48,327 bases of DNA, taken from an uncultured Geobacteraceae bacterium. Its GTDB lineage: Bacteria; Desulfobacterota; Desulfuromonadia; Geobacterales; Pseudopelobacteraceae. The translations under genes were made by a program, and so were the position numbers. Location: contig CAIYDX010000039.1 in the NCBI GenBank assembly GCA_903925005.1, positions 1 to 48,327 on the forward strand, in the 5' to 3' direction. The notes beneath the pieces were generated by a model, which was not told the DNA's origin, did no database searches, and was given only the letters and a program-made list of their open reading frames with translations. This document shows positions 26,550-35,270 of this stretch, piece by piece. Every line of letters begins with the position of its first letter. Position 1 is the stretch's first letter.

Positions 26550-27292
26550 ACTTCGACATCCTGACTCTGTTTCCAGGGATGTTTTCCGGCCCTTTTGATG
26601 AGAGCATCATCAATAGAGCCAAAGATAAACAGCTCATTGACATTTCGCTGTACAACATCCGCGACTGGGCAACCGATCGCCACCAGACCGCGGATGACGC
26701 CCCCTACGGCGGCGGTGCCGGAATGGTTATGAAAGCGGGGCCGCTGGCAGCATGTATCGAATCGGTAAAGGCTCTGCGACCGGCATCGTCGGTGGTGCTT
26801 ACATCTCCCCAGGGACGGCGACTGACCCATGCCGTTGCCCTTGAACTTGTGAAAAAGCCGGGATTGATTCTTGTTTGCGGACGCTATGAGGGGATAGATG
26901 AGAGAATCCGTTCGATCTACGCCGACGATGATATCTCGCTTGGCGATTTCGTTCTCTCGGGTGGCGAAATTGCGGCAATGGCAATCGTCGACGCTGTGAC
27001 CAGACTGATTCCGGGAGCGCTTGGCAGTAATGAATCGGCTGAAGAGGACTCTTTTGGTGACGGCTTGCTCGAATATCCTCACTACACCCGTCCGCCGGAG
27101 TTTAAAGGTCTTACGGTTCCGGAACCGCTGCTTTCCGGAAATCATGAGTTGATCAGAAAATGGCGCCGCAAGGAATCACTGCGGAAGACCAGGGCACTGC
27201 GACCCGATTTGCTCTCACTTGTCACGCTGACACGGGAAGACCGGAAGATGCTGACGGAGATCGAGCAGGAGGAAGCTGATGGAACCGTGTAA
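26546..27292 (+). CDS. trmD: tRNA (guanine-N1)-methyltransferase TrmD
   Basis: 248 residues, a trefoil-knot SPOUT enzyme making m1G37 in tRNA. Signatures are [62 protein letters not shown] and the C-terminal [14 protein letters not shown]. Start overlaps rimM; its end overlaps the next methyltransferase gene by 14 bp. Confidence 0.97.
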   Translation: MNFDILTLFPGMFSGPFDESIINRAKDKQLIDISLYNIRDWATDRHQTADDAPYGGGAGMVMKAGPLAACIESVKALRPASSVVLTSPQGRRLTHAVALELVKKPGLILVCGRYEGIDERIRSIYADDDISLGDFVLSGGEIAAMAIVDAVTRLIPGALGSNESAEEDSFGDGLLEYPHYTRPPEFKGLTVPEPLLSGNHELIRKWRRKESLRKTRALRPDLLSLVTLTREDRKMLTEIEQEEADGTV

Positions 27293-27860
27293 CAACCTTG
27301 CCATTGCCCTTGTTCACTATCCGGTATATAACAAGCACCATGAGGTTGTCACCTCGGCGTTGACCAACCTTGATCAGCATGACATCGCCCGCTCGTCGAA
27401 AACATTCGGGCTGGATCGTTTTTATATTGTGACCCCTTCCGATGAGCAGCGAAAGCTGGCTGAACGAATAAGCGGTCACTGGCAGCAGGGATGGGGAGCG
27501 GACTACAATCCGGACCGCAGGCAGGCGCTCGATATTGTCCGGGTAACCCCGACAGTGGCATCGGCAACCATTGACTTTCAAAACCATTTCGTCAAACCGG
27601 TCAAGCTGGTTGTCACCGGCGCAGCGAAGCGCTCCGGTTCCACCGCTTTGGCAACGTTCAGGAAGCTGCTGCAGGAGACCGATCAGCCGTATCTGCTTTT
27701 ACTCGGCACCGGATGGGGATTGACGGAAGAGTGCTTTGCAACGGCTGATCTCATCCTTGAACCAATTTCGGGAAACGGAATATACAACCACCTCTCGGTT
27801 CGCTCAGCAGCTGCAATCATGCTTGATCGACTTACGGGAATTGAACGCGAAGATACATAA
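27279..27860 (+). CDS. SPOUT-type RNA methyltransferase next to trmD
   Basis: 193 residues. [20 protein letters not shown] at the start and [20 protein letters not shown] plus [18 protein letters not shown] at the end are typical of the SAM-dependent RNA methyltransferase family (COG4752) found between trmD and rplS in deltaproteobacteria and some Firmicutes. The glycine-rich loop and the NHLSVRSA turn fit a knotted SAM site. The RNA target is unknown. It overlaps trmD by 14 bp. Confidence 0.85.
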   Translation: MEPCNNLAIALVHYPVYNKHHEVVTSALTNLDQHDIARSSKTFGLDRFYIVTPSDEQRKLAERISGHWQQGWGADYNPDRRQALDIVRVTPTVASATIDFQNHFVKPVKLVVTGAAKRSGSTALATFRKLLQETDQPYLLLLGTGWGLTEECFATADLILEPISGNGIYNHLSVRSAAAIMLDRLTGIEREDT

Positions 27861-27898
27861 ACTCACAAACCGAGCATCATACAGGAGGAAGGTAAAAA

Positions 27899-28258
27899 AT
27901 GAACACCATCGATTTTCTGGAATTTGACCAAATGAAGAAGAATGTTATCCCTTTCAAGGTCGGGGATACTGTAAAAGTACATGTAAAGATCGTTGAAGGC
28001 GACAAACAGCGTATCCAGGCTTATCAGGGCGTCTGCATCGCACGCCAGAACGGCGGAGTACGCGAGACCTTCACCGTTCGCAAAATTTCCAACGGCATTG
28101 GTGTCGAGAGAACATTCCCGCTCCACTCGCCAAATATCGAAAACATTGAAATTATGGTTCGCGGTCATGTCCGTCGCGCCAAACTTTACTACCTGCGCAA
28201 ACTGCGTGGTAAAGCAGCCAGGATTCGCGAGAAGAAATACGTACCGGTTGCCAAATAG
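27899..28258 (+). CDS. rplS: 50S ribosomal protein L19
   Basis: 119 residues. Signature [20 protein letters not shown] then [20 protein letters not shown] and [16 protein letters not shown], ending in a basic tail. aggagga (27882-27888) precedes ATG 27899. A terminator-like hairpin follows within 10 bp. Confidence 0.98.
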   Translation: MNTIDFLEFDQMKKNVIPFKVGDTVKVHVKIVEGDKQRIQAYQGVCIARQNGGVRETFTVRKISNGIGVERTFPLHSPNIENIEIMVRGHVRRAKLYYLRKLRGKAARIREKKYVPVAK

Positions 28259-28265
28259 CTTACAA

Positions 28266-28296
28266 AAAGCCCCGCTCCTGCGGGGCTTTCTATTTT
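28266..28296 (+). terminator. Rho-independent terminator after rplS
   Basis: A perfect 10-bp stem (aaagccccgc / gcggggcttt) with loop tcct is followed by a T-rich tail (tttctatttt). It ends against the rnhB ribosome binding site (28297-28300), so rnhB is probably expressed by read-through or from a weak local promoter. Confidence 0.8.
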
Positions 28297-28305
28297 GGAG
28301 TGATT

Positions 28306-28959
28306 ATGAAGCATCAAGGCGAGCTGTTTGCGGCATTACCTCTCGACACTCTGATGTTCGAAAAAACAGCTTACATCAACGGCTTTACGAACGTGGCGGG
28401 AATTGATGAAGCGGGACGCGGACCGCTGGCCGGTCCGGTTATGGCCGCGGCGGTAATTCTGCCGGCAGGGCTCATGATCGACGGCGTTGACGATTCCAAG
28501 AAGCTGACGCCGGACAAGCGGGATAAACTCTTTGATATCATCATGTCGCAAGCGCTCTCTGTCGGAGTCGGCATCTCCGAACCGGCCGAAATTGACCGGA
28601 TCAATATTCTGCAGGCCACCCGCAGCGCCATGCTGAATGCGGTGCTGCAGCTTTCCCCTCCGCCGGACTACCTGTTAATCGATGGGATCAGTACAATCGA
28701 CAGCACAATTCCACAGAAAACCATAAAAAAGGGTGATTCCTTAAGCCTTTCAATTGCTGCCGCCTCGATTATCGCCAAGGTGACCAGGGACAGACTTATG
28801 ATCGAAATGGACTCAAAGTATCCGAGGTACGGATTCGCCGGACATAAAGGGTATGGAAGCGCCGCTCATCTGGCCGCGATAAAAAAGCTCGGCCCCTCCC
28901 CCATCCATCGTCTGACTTTTGGCGGAGTCAAGGAGTATGTCGATTGTTCCTCTTCCTGA
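28306..28959 (+). CDS. rnhB: Ribonuclease HII
   Basis: 217 residues. It cleaves the RNA strand of RNA-DNA hybrids, including single ribonucleotides. Catalytic motifs: GIDEAGRGPLAGPV with the DE pair, GVDDSKKLTPDKR, LLIDGI, and GHKGYGSAAHL. ATG 28306 follows ggag at 28297-28300; GTG 28300 overlaps that site and is rejected. The 3' end overlaps the next gene by 16 bp. Confidence 0.95.
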   Translation: MKHQGELFAALPLDTLMFEKTAYINGFTNVAGIDEAGRGPLAGPVMAAAVILPAGLMIDGVDDSKKLTPDKRDKLFDIIMSQALSVGVGISEPAEIDRINILQATRSAMLNAVLQLSPPPDYLLIDGISTIDSTIPQKTIKKGDSLSLSIAAASIIAKVTRDRLMIEMDSKYPRYGFAGHKGYGSAAHLAAIKKLGPSPIHRLTFGGVKEYVDCSSS

Positions 28960-30104
28960 TAACATTCCTCTCGCTCTATGGCGGCATGCACGTTTATGCA
29001 TTTTTTAAACTACGTGATGCTTTCAGATCCATAACGCACCTGTCGGGATTCCTGATTTCCTGGATGATTATCATGACCTTCGTTCCGCTGCTTGTTCGCG
29101 TCGCGGAACAGCTCAGGATGGAGAGAACCGCCCTGGTTATCGCATGGCCCGGCTATCTCTGGATGGGTTTCCTCTTTATATTCACCTCTATTTTGTTCTT
29201 TACCGATGCAGTTAGCTACAGTTATCGTTTTCTAATCCCTCACAGTTCAATACGGCTCCCGGAATTTATTTCGTTAACCACATCCTCCCGGATTGCGCTT
29301 CTCCTGGCATCGGTTGCCAGCATATACGCCTGTATCGAAGCGGGCCGGATCCGTACCGACCATGTTGTTATCACTTCACCCAAAATCCTCGCCTCCGTTT
29401 CCAGGATCAGAATTGTTCAGATATCAGATCTGCATATCGGCCTGCTGCTGCAAAAAGATCGACTAAAGAAAATTCTGGAAAAGATCAGGGAGACTGAACC
29501 GGATATTCTTATTTCGACAGGTGACCTGGTTGACGGCAAACTTAACCGCGAAGACGCAATGTCAGAATTGAATCCGCTGGCGGCATTACTGGCGTCTGTT
29601 CCGGCCTCTTCCGGAAAGTTTGCCATTATCGGCAACCATGAAGTGTATGCCGGCCTTTCCCAGTCTGTTGACTTCAGCCGCGCCGCCGGTTTCACGATGC
29701 TGCGGAACCGGTCCATTTCGCTTGCAAACAACATAACAATAACCGGCATTGATGATCCTGCCGCAAATCCACAAGCGCATGACAATCCTCTTATTGAAAC
29801 CGCCCTACTCAACTCGGTTTCACCCGAATCATTCCATCTTCTCCTGAAACACCGTCCAAAGATACTGCCGGAAAGTGATGGCCGCTTTGACCTGCAATTA
29901 TCGGGGCACGTTCATGGCGGCCAGATTTTCCCATTTAATCTCCTTGTCAGACTCGTACACCCAATTCCCTGCGGCACCACCATAACCAAAGCAGGATCAC
30001 ACATTCATGTATCAAGGGGCACCGGAACCTGGGGCCCTCCCATGCGTCTGTTCGTACCGCCGGAGATCACGGTGATCGACATACTGCCGGCACGCAATAA
30101 ATAA
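28944..30104 (+). CDS. Membrane-anchored metallophosphoesterase (YkuE-like)
   Basis: 386 residues. About four N-terminal membrane helices (residues 1-130) precede a calcineurin-type phosphoesterase domain: QISDLHIGLL, STGDLVDG, IIGNHEVYAG and LSGHVHGGQIFP, which supply the two-metal site. The active site probably faces the envelope; a lipid-linked substrate such as UDP-diacylglucosamine (LpxH-like) is possible but unproven. TTG 28944 is chosen because aaggag (28930-28935) fits it; the next in-frame Met is at 28986. The last 133 bp of this gene recur in decayed form at 36218-36350. Confidence 0.85.
   Translation: MFLFLITFLSLYGGMHVYAFFKLRDAFRSITHLSGFLISWMIIMTFVPLLVRVAEQLRMERTALVIAWPGYLWMGFLFIFTSILFFTDAVSYSYRFLIPHSSIRLPEFISLTTSSRIALLLASVASIYACIEAGRIRTDHVVITSPKILASVSRIRIVQISDLHIGLLLQKDRLKKILEKIRETEPDILISTGDLVDGKLNREDAMSELNPLAALLASVPASSGKFAIIGNHEVYAGLSQSVDFSRAAGFTMLRNRSISLANNITITGIDDPAANPQAHDNPLIETALLNSVSPESFHLLLKHRPKILPESDGRFDLQLSGHVHGGQIFPFNLLVRLVHPIPCGTTITKAGSHIHVSRGTGTWGPPMRLFVPPEITVIDILPARNK
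29972..30104 (+). repeat. Direct repeat, copy A: 3' end of the metallophosphoesterase gene
   Basis: The first 45 bp (29972-30016) are identical to 36218-36262. After that, similarity continues with scattered changes through gtgatcgacata to the A/T-rich end. Together the copies bracket a 6.2-kb accessory block. Confidence 0.85.
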
Positions 30105-30152
30105 AAAATTTCCTGCAACGCCCCCCAAACCCTTGAGACATTCGGAAATAAA

Positions 30153-30166
30153 GCGACAAATGTCGC
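30153..30166. promoter_or_regulatory. Short palindrome gcgaca-aa-tgtcgc
   Basis: Perfect 6-bp arms separated by two bases, in the 289-bp gap before the small His/Cys protein gene. It could be an operator. No clear promoter is seen beside it and nothing else in 30105-30393 is recognised. Confidence 0.3.
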
Positions 30167-30393
30167 ATACGTGTTAAAACCATCAGATCATCCCGTAACA
30201 TGCCGTTTCAGCGCAGCATATAAAGCAGCGCCGGATTTGCGCCCAACCTTGGCCATCTTTTTTGTCGCAACACTTCGAGTACAAACGCAAAAAAAAAGTC
30301 AATAATATCAGCTTGACAACAGCTCCATTACTGGCATTATGCTCTCTCTCTAACATTTATTTCATGAGCATATCCAATTAAGGGGGGGCACAT

Positions 30394-30687
30394 ATGCATA
30401 GCAAAAAAATCCGCATATATTTCCCCATCCTCATGATTCTACTATTGGTTGCCATTATAGTAACAACGGCCTTTCATCATCACTCCGATTCTCTCGATCA
30501 TCCCGGTTGCGCCATCTGCAAGGTCTGCAAAGACCTGACAGCCAACGATACCCACTTGGTCTTTCATCTCCCTCATCCTTTCATTGTTGAAGTACGTATC
30601 AAAACAGTTATTGCCTACAACTACCAGTCCCCTTGTGTTATTCCGAAAAATTCACGAGTTCTACCCGTAAATTCCCCTTTGTCATAA
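30394..30687 (+). CDS. Small membrane-anchored His/Cys-rich protein
   Basis: 97 residues. One N-terminal membrane helix (FPILMILLLVAIIVTTAF) is followed at once by HHHSDSLDHPGCAICKVCKD, which could bind a metal ion. The remainder is short and without recognised motifs. Proteins of this shape often sit near metal efflux or cytochrome genes, but none are here. ATG 30394 follows a run of G (aaggggggg). The family is not recognised. Confidence 0.55.
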   Translation: MHSKKIRIYFPILMILLLVAIIVTTAFHHHSDSLDHPGCAICKVCKDLTANDTHLVFHLPHPFIVEVRIKTVIAYNYQSPCVIPKNSRVLPVNSPLS

Positions 30688-30689
30688 GA

Positions 30690-30769
30690 GGACTTTGGGA
30701 GACATAGTTAAATAGTCGATTAGCTGGCAAGTTAGTCAACTAATCAACTACGTCCATCAGGGGCTCCTC
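30690..30769 (+). repeat. Dispersed repeat, copy 1 (interrupts parE)
   Basis: The ~65-bp core (tagttaaatagtc, attagctggcaagttagtc, aactaatcaact, ccatcaggggctcct) is shared almost exactly with 35317-35379. It contains the small palindrome ttagt-ca-actaa. Its right end, read on the minus strand, lies exactly where the parE frame stops making sense, which suggests that it was inserted into, or recombined with, that gene. Confidence 0.75.
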
Positions 30770-30842
30770 AACGGTTTTGCGTGAAGTTAGCAATCTCTTT
30801 CAAATCTGTCTTCGCCATGTTTGTGAGGGTAAAAGAGGGCAT
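30768..30842 (-). pseudogene. ParE-family toxin, 5' remnant of 24 codons
   Basis: The ATG at 30842 overlaps the parD stop codon (TGATG), as in intact ParDE operons. The product MPSFTLTNMAKTDLKEIANF plus four residues matches the start of ParE toxins (gyrase poisons). At the position where ParE normally continues with Trp-Gly, the sequence becomes TGA-GGA-GCC and merges into the dispersed repeat. The remaining ~70 codons are gone. Confidence 0.75.
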
Positions 30843-31084
30843 CAGTTGAAACTTTCACCGTCAAGTTCAGAGAGTAAGCTCTTTAGCGAATAATCAGAGA
30901 TGCCGCTTTCTTCACCATCAATAAGCGCGCGACGCAACAAAGACAGTTTGGTTTCCCGTTCTTCCAAAAGTCGCAGACCGGCCCGGATTGTCTCGCTTGC
31001 TGAACCAAAACGCCCTTGGACAACCTGCTGGGAAATAAAATTTTCGTAGTGTTTACCAAGGCTAACACTGGTATTTTTTTGCAT
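30842..31084 (-). CDS. ParD-family ribbon-helix-helix antitoxin
   Basis: 80 residues. The N-terminal RHH motif is TSVSLGKHYENFISQQVVQG and the C-terminal part (FGSASETIRAGLRLLEERE) is typical of CC2985/ParD-type antitoxins. ggaggt precedes ATG 31084. Its toxin partner is truncated, so only DNA binding and neutralisation of a ParE from elsewhere could remain. Confidence 0.88.
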   Translation of the reverse strand: MQKNTSVSLGKHYENFISQQVVQGRFGSASETIRAGLRLLEERETKLSLLRRALIDGEESGISDYSLKSLLSELDGESFN

Positions 31085-31224
31085 GAGATTACCTCCATCA
31101 ATGTCGTTATGATATTAGTCTGTAATATTTATTGGTATTATTCAACAGATAATATGGCTGGGGTAGGCAAGGGGGACGCTCTTAAAAATTTTACATCATG
31201 TCCGCACTCTGCTATTCTCCCGGC

Positions 31225-31437
31225 ATGCCACGCACAGCCCGCATAGATATTCCAAATCTCCTTCAGCACGTGATGGTGCGAGAGATCGAAAGACGAGATA
31301 TCTTTACCAGCGACGATGATCGACAGGACTTTGTAACCCGTTTTTCCGGCCTTCTCGAATCAACGGGAACGGAATGCCTTGCGTGGGCGCTGCTGTCAAA
31401 TCAGGGCAAAGATGAGGGTGTCAGGTCGACCATATGA
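31225..31437 (+). pseudogene. REP-associated tyrosine transposase (RAYT), N-terminal remnant
   Basis: MPRTARIDIPNLLQHVMVRE then ERRDIF and RFSGLLESTGTECLAWALL match the first ~60 residues of IS200-like RAYT proteins. Sequence identity ends just before the expected HxH (HUH) metal motif (usually WALLPNHFHLL; here WALLSNQGK), and the catalytic Tyr is missing. The frame closes inside the REP-like palindrome at 31418-31463. An in-frame ATG at 31198 is not the family start. It cannot be active. Confidence 0.85.
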
Positions 31438-31463
31438 CATTGTCACAGGTGGCAACCTGACAC
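31418..31463. repeat. REP-like palindrome, copy 2
   Basis: gtgtcaggt and acctgacac form perfect 9-bp outer arms around a centre that shares atgacattgtcacaggtg with copy 1 (10132-10178). It overlaps the end of the RAYT remnant, as expected for the transposase's own recognition site. Confidence 0.8.
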
Positions 31464-31526
31464 TATAAGGGGTTGCCCATTATTTGATGAACATTATTAG
31501 TACAACTACACGATCGGAGTAGGTGA

Positions 31527-32843
31527 ATGAGTTATTTTAATAAATGTTTTTTATTGTTTATGTTCCTTTTCTTGTATGCCGTCCTGGGTGAGCACCCCGT
31601 TCTTGCGAAGGAAACGCCCGACGACGTTCGTACCGCAGCGCCGTATGATTACACTGCCATAGATGGCCATGCGCTCAATGCTTCTCCTTCCGTGGAACGT
31701 TCTCTGGATTCTCTTGCCGCCTATCTGACGGCACCGGCGAAAAACGACCGGGAAAAGGTACGGGCAATCTTTCGCTGGATCACTTCAAGGGTTAGTTATG
31801 ACGCAAAGTCGTTTTTATCCGGTTCGCGGACGGATACCACTCCCGAGGGCGTTCTGAGGAGCAGATCGGCCGTCTGCAGCGGATACGCCGGGCTTTTTCA
31901 GGCGCTGGCGCAACGGGGCGGTCTGGAGTGCGCAACCATACGGGGATACGCGAAAGGATACGGCTACGCGGCCGGCCATACGGTCGGCAAGGTCAATCAC
32001 GACTGGAATGCGGTCAACATCGACGGGTCTTGGTACCTCCTGGATTCGACCTGGGGAGCCGGCAGCCTGTCCGGAAAAACATTCGTACAAAAATTCAAAG
32101 AATTTTTCTTTCTCACACCGCCCGAGATCATGATTTTAAGCCACTTTCCCGTTGATACCCGATGGCAGCTTCTGCAAAAGCCGCTTTCAAAGGCGATCTT
32201 CGATTGTCTTGCCAAGCCGGCCACCGATTTTTTCAGGCTGGGGCTGGATTGGGAGAGTCTGAGTCATAAGGACAGTCTGTTGCGGGTCAAGGATAGAGTG
32301 GACATAACGCTTGCCACCGGCATTCCGCTCGAATATATGGCCAGACTGAAGAAGAACGGGAAGGACGTGCCCTTCTCCACGTTTGTCGAAACAACTGGCG
32401 GCAAAGCGACGATCCATGCGGAATTTCCCGATTCGGGCATGTATGAACTCTTGCTGTTTGCCAAGCCGGCCGGAATGAGCGGCAGCGATCCGGAGCTGCT
32501 TTCCTATTCCATACAGGCCGATGGCACGGCACCCGAGGAGCCGAAGGGATTTCCGGTGGCATATGGGGCGTTTTACAGCAACGGTGGCGAACTCTATTCG
32601 CCGAAGCAGGGAAATCTGAAAAACGGTGAGGTCTACCCGTTTCGCGTGAAGATTCCGGGTGCCAAAAAGGTAGCGGTGATAGTGGGAAAATTATTCGTTT
32701 TTCTCAAGAATACCGGCAATGACGTTTTCGAGGGAACAGCCAAGGTAAGCAACGAGAGCGTGATGGTCTCGTACAATACCGGCTCCTCGAATAATTACAT
32801 TGGTATATTGAAATACAATGTATTCCAATCGGGTTTGCAATAA
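31527..32843 (+). CDS. Exported transglutaminase-like (kyphoscoliosis-peptidase-type) protein
   Basis: 438 residues. A signal peptide (about 1-28, CFLLFMFLFLYAVLGEHPVLA) is followed by a transglutaminase-like fold (about 75-200) with a complete triad: Cys117 in AVCSGYAG, His158 in NHDWNAV and Asp173 in LDSTWG. WITSRVSYDA and STWGAGSLSG fit the KY-peptidase type. The C-terminal ~220 residues are beta-rich with no family I recognise. Likely a secreted or periplasmic cysteine peptidase or cross-linker. Weak purine site before ATG 31527. It is first of three exported-protein genes in a row. Confidence 0.75.
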   Translation: MSYFNKCFLLFMFLFLYAVLGEHPVLAKETPDDVRTAAPYDYTAIDGHALNASPSVERSLDSLAAYLTAPAKNDREKVRAIFRWITSRVSYDAKSFLSGSRTDTTPEGVLRSRSAVCSGYAGLFQALAQRGGLECATIRGYAKGYGYAAGHTVGKVNHDWNAVNIDGSWYLLDSTWGAGSLSGKTFVQKFKEFFFLTPPEIMILSHFPVDTRWQLLQKPLSKAIFDCLAKPATDFFRLGLDWESLSHKDSLLRVKDRVDITLATGIPLEYMARLKKNGKDVPFSTFVETTGGKATIHAEFPDSGMYELLLFAKPAGMSGSDPELLSYSIQADGTAPEEPKGFPVAYGAFYSNGGELYSPKQGNLKNGEVYPFRVKIPGAKKVAVIVGKLFVFLKNTGNDVFEGTAKVSNESVMVSYNTGSSNNYIGILKYNVFQSGLQ

Positions 32844-32964
32844 TGATTTCAGAAAAGCATTATTCGACCTGTTGCGGTCGGATTGCGGCTTTTTGAGGAC
32901 TATAACTTTCCGAGTCACTATATCAAAAGTCGTCTCATTTCATTGGTACAGGAGGATACTCGCT

Positions 32965-33909
32965 ATGCCGCAGAATTATCGTGAACCGTTAACCAACATC
33001 TTTTTCCTCAGATTTCGTAATCTTTTGCTGCTTCTTGCCCTTTCTCTCTTGGTTATAGCGAAAGGCGAGGCAGCCGAGGATCGTCTCGTTTGCAGCAAGG
33101 ACTTCTTGCAGATAGTTTCACCTGATCAACTGAGCGTGGATCAATGCAGACAAGTCGCAAAGATGACGATGGATGCCTGGAAGTTCGATCTAAAACAGAT
33201 GAACTGGGACAGCTCTACAACTATGGATGCACCGCTTACCATGCGCGTGCTCAGTATTGAGCGTATGAAGGCCGAGCATAAGGGTAGTCTTGGTTTTGCG
33301 CGAAGTAATGGCAAATTATTCGTAACATCGGCACGCTTACTCGATGATGACTCGGCCAATCGAACTCTTGCTCACGAGCTAGGTCACATCCAGACTTTTC
33401 GTACACTCGGCAGGCACTCCTTGAAAGTTCCGGTCTATTTTCTTGAGGGCCATGGCCTCAGCATGGGCGGGGCCTATCGGGACCACCTTGGCCTTAGCAG
33501 CAATAAGAACGATACTCGAAAGGCTCGACAAATCGCAAGCCTCACTGCAAACGAGGCCAAACTTATTCTTACTACAAACAAAAACTATTATATCAGCGAC
33601 GGAAAGAAGGATAGAAAGAAGGAAGATATGATGGAATCCATGGGTATCTTCTTCGTTGAGTATTTACATGTTCGCGGGGGTATTCCAAATGCGGTTGAGC
33701 GGATGGGTCAAGTCTTTGAACTGGTAGGGCGCGGCAAGACCTATGAAAGCGCTTTCAAGCAGGCATATGGAATCTCCCTCGATAAGATCATTTCCGAACT
33801 TACTGCATTTATGGAACAAACGGCGTCAGATCCCGCGGAGCGTCTCAAAGAAACACGTTACGAGGGTTTGCTTGATCTGAAGACCAAGAAAGCGGCTCGG
33901 CATCAGTAG
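32965..33909 (+). CDS. Exported zinc metalloprotease-like protein
   Basis: 314 residues. The signal sequence FRNLLLLLALSLLVIAKGEA is followed by a small domain and a zinc protease core: His137-Glu138-His141 in AHELGHIQT, with Glu161 in YFLEGHG as possible third ligand (gluzincin type). A C-terminal helical region (MESMGIFFVEYLHVRGG) resembles the segment seen in peptidase-MA-like proteins. ATG 32965 has an aggagg site at 32950-32955; a longer open frame to 32818 overlaps the previous gene and is rejected. Substrate unknown. Confidence 0.7.
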   Translation: MPQNYREPLTNIFFLRFRNLLLLLALSLLVIAKGEAAEDRLVCSKDFLQIVSPDQLSVDQCRQVAKMTMDAWKFDLKQMNWDSSTTMDAPLTMRVLSIERMKAEHKGSLGFARSNGKLFVTSARLLDDDSANRTLAHELGHIQTFRTLGRHSLKVPVYFLEGHGLSMGGAYRDHLGLSSNKNDTRKARQIASLTANEAKLILTTNKNYYISDGKKDRKKEDMMESMGIFFVEYLHVRGGIPNAVERMGQVFELVGRGKTYESAFKQAYGISLDKIISELTAFMEQTASDPAERLKETRYEGLLDLKTKKAARHQ

Positions 33910-34051
33910 GAATGTTTTTCAATTAACACTGTATGTTGGTCCATACCCGTTTGGTTTTGAACGATGACTGGACAAGGTTTCCAGCCGGGTCGCACGGGAG
34001 TACACCGTAGGTCTTGTTTTGTGAATCATCTATTAAAAAACGGAGGTAAAA

Positions 34052-35170
34052 ATGATGAACGGCAGAGGGTGGGCGGTCTGTTTGTTTCTGGCGGTGGTCT
34101 GTATGGTTTCGGCTCCGGCCGGTGCGGCCGCCGAAATCGGCAAGGAGGCATTCTGCAAGAAGTACTTTGCGCTGGCCCTGAAGGTCAATGAAAAGAGTTT
34201 CAGCAAAAATATCGTGAAGCTTATCTCGAAGAATCCCGTATCCGCTCAGGAGTGTCAGGCCGCGCTGCAGTCGCGAGCGGCGGAAGGCGACGAGGACGCC
34301 AAAAAATACGAGACCTTGAGCACGGTGCTGAATCAATTGATAACCGCAGTAGCGGAAGAGAACGGTAAAAAGCAGGCAGCACAGTCGGATGAATCGGCCG
34401 AGCCGCCGAAGGAGAAAAAGGCGAAAAAGGTCAAGGAGCAACCGGCCAAGGAGCAGCCGGTACAGCAAGCCGAGGCCCCAGCGGAACCGGCTTCCCCCAA
34501 GCCCGGAAAAACCCGCAGCGGCAATAACGTCGAACCCCTTTCAAACGGCCTGTTGCTGAACATGGAACGTAACGAAATACGCCAGAAATTCGGCGCCCCC
34601 AAGGCAAGCTGGGTTGCGTGCCAGATGGATTACGGCAGCTTCAGCGCTGATTTGTGTTATGGCCCGCGCATTGCGCGTCTTTTTATCACGAGCCCTGGCG
34701 TAACGTTGAGCAGCGGTATCGGCGTCGGCAGCAGCAAGGCCGATGTGGCGCGGGTATTCAGCAATCCGTACGGCCTGACCACGGGGCAGTACATACTCGA
34801 TTTCTCGTACAACGGCGACAAGGTATCTAAAATCAAGATCGATCCTGCCAATGGCGATTTTAAGCCATATGCGGCGTCCGAATCCAAGAGCGCCAAGACA
34901 TCGGCGCCAAAGGCTGCCGGTGAACTGGCGGGCATGTACTGGTGCGTGATGCCCACCTGGAGCAAGGGGACCATCAACCTGCTGGCCGATGGCACGTACC
35001 AGATGAACGGGCAGCCCGGTGGGCATTACAAATATTCACAGGGAGAGTTTCACTTCGACGGCACGCTGAAATCCTGGAATAACGGGGTGGCCACAATGGA
35101 TAATGGCAACATGATTTTTAGCTGGAAGAACCAGGACGGCGCGCATCAGTATTTTGCTTATAGAAAATAA
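34052..35170 (+). CDS. Exported protein with Lys/Glu/Pro linker, unknown function
   Basis: 372 residues. Signal peptide (GWAVCLFLAVVCMVSAPAGA) with cleavage near AAA-E. Residues about 30-105 form a small helical domain with two Cys. Residues about 108-155 are a low-complexity linker rich in Lys, Glu, Pro and Ala. Two beta-rich parts follow: a SmpA/BamE-like segment (NEIRQKFGAPKASW, VGSSKADVARVFSNPYG) and a C-terminal part with LLADGTYQMNGQPGGHYKYS. cggaggt precedes the tandem ATGs. No family recognised overall. Confidence 0.55.
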   Translation: MMNGRGWAVCLFLAVVCMVSAPAGAAAEIGKEAFCKKYFALALKVNEKSFSKNIVKLISKNPVSAQECQAALQSRAAEGDEDAKKYETLSTVLNQLITAVAEENGKKQAAQSDESAEPPKEKKAKKVKEQPAKEQPVQQAEAPAEPASPKPGKTRSGNNVEPLSNGLLLNMERNEIRQKFGAPKASWVACQMDYGSFSADLCYGPRIARLFITSPGVTLSSGIGVGSSKADVARVFSNPYGLTTGQYILDFSYNGDKVSKIKIDPANGDFKPYAASESKSAKTSAPKAAGELAGMYWCVMPTWSKGTINLLADGTYQMNGQPGGHYKYSQGEFHFDGTLKSWNNGVATMDNGNMIFSWKNQDGAHQYFAYRK

Positions 35171-35270
35171 CAGTAGTGTCCCAACGTTGAATAGTTAAAG
35201 TCGATGAGCGGTGTAATTTGTAAACGTGGCGCAATCGAGTTTAACTTTTGTATACAGGACTCTTGTGCAA

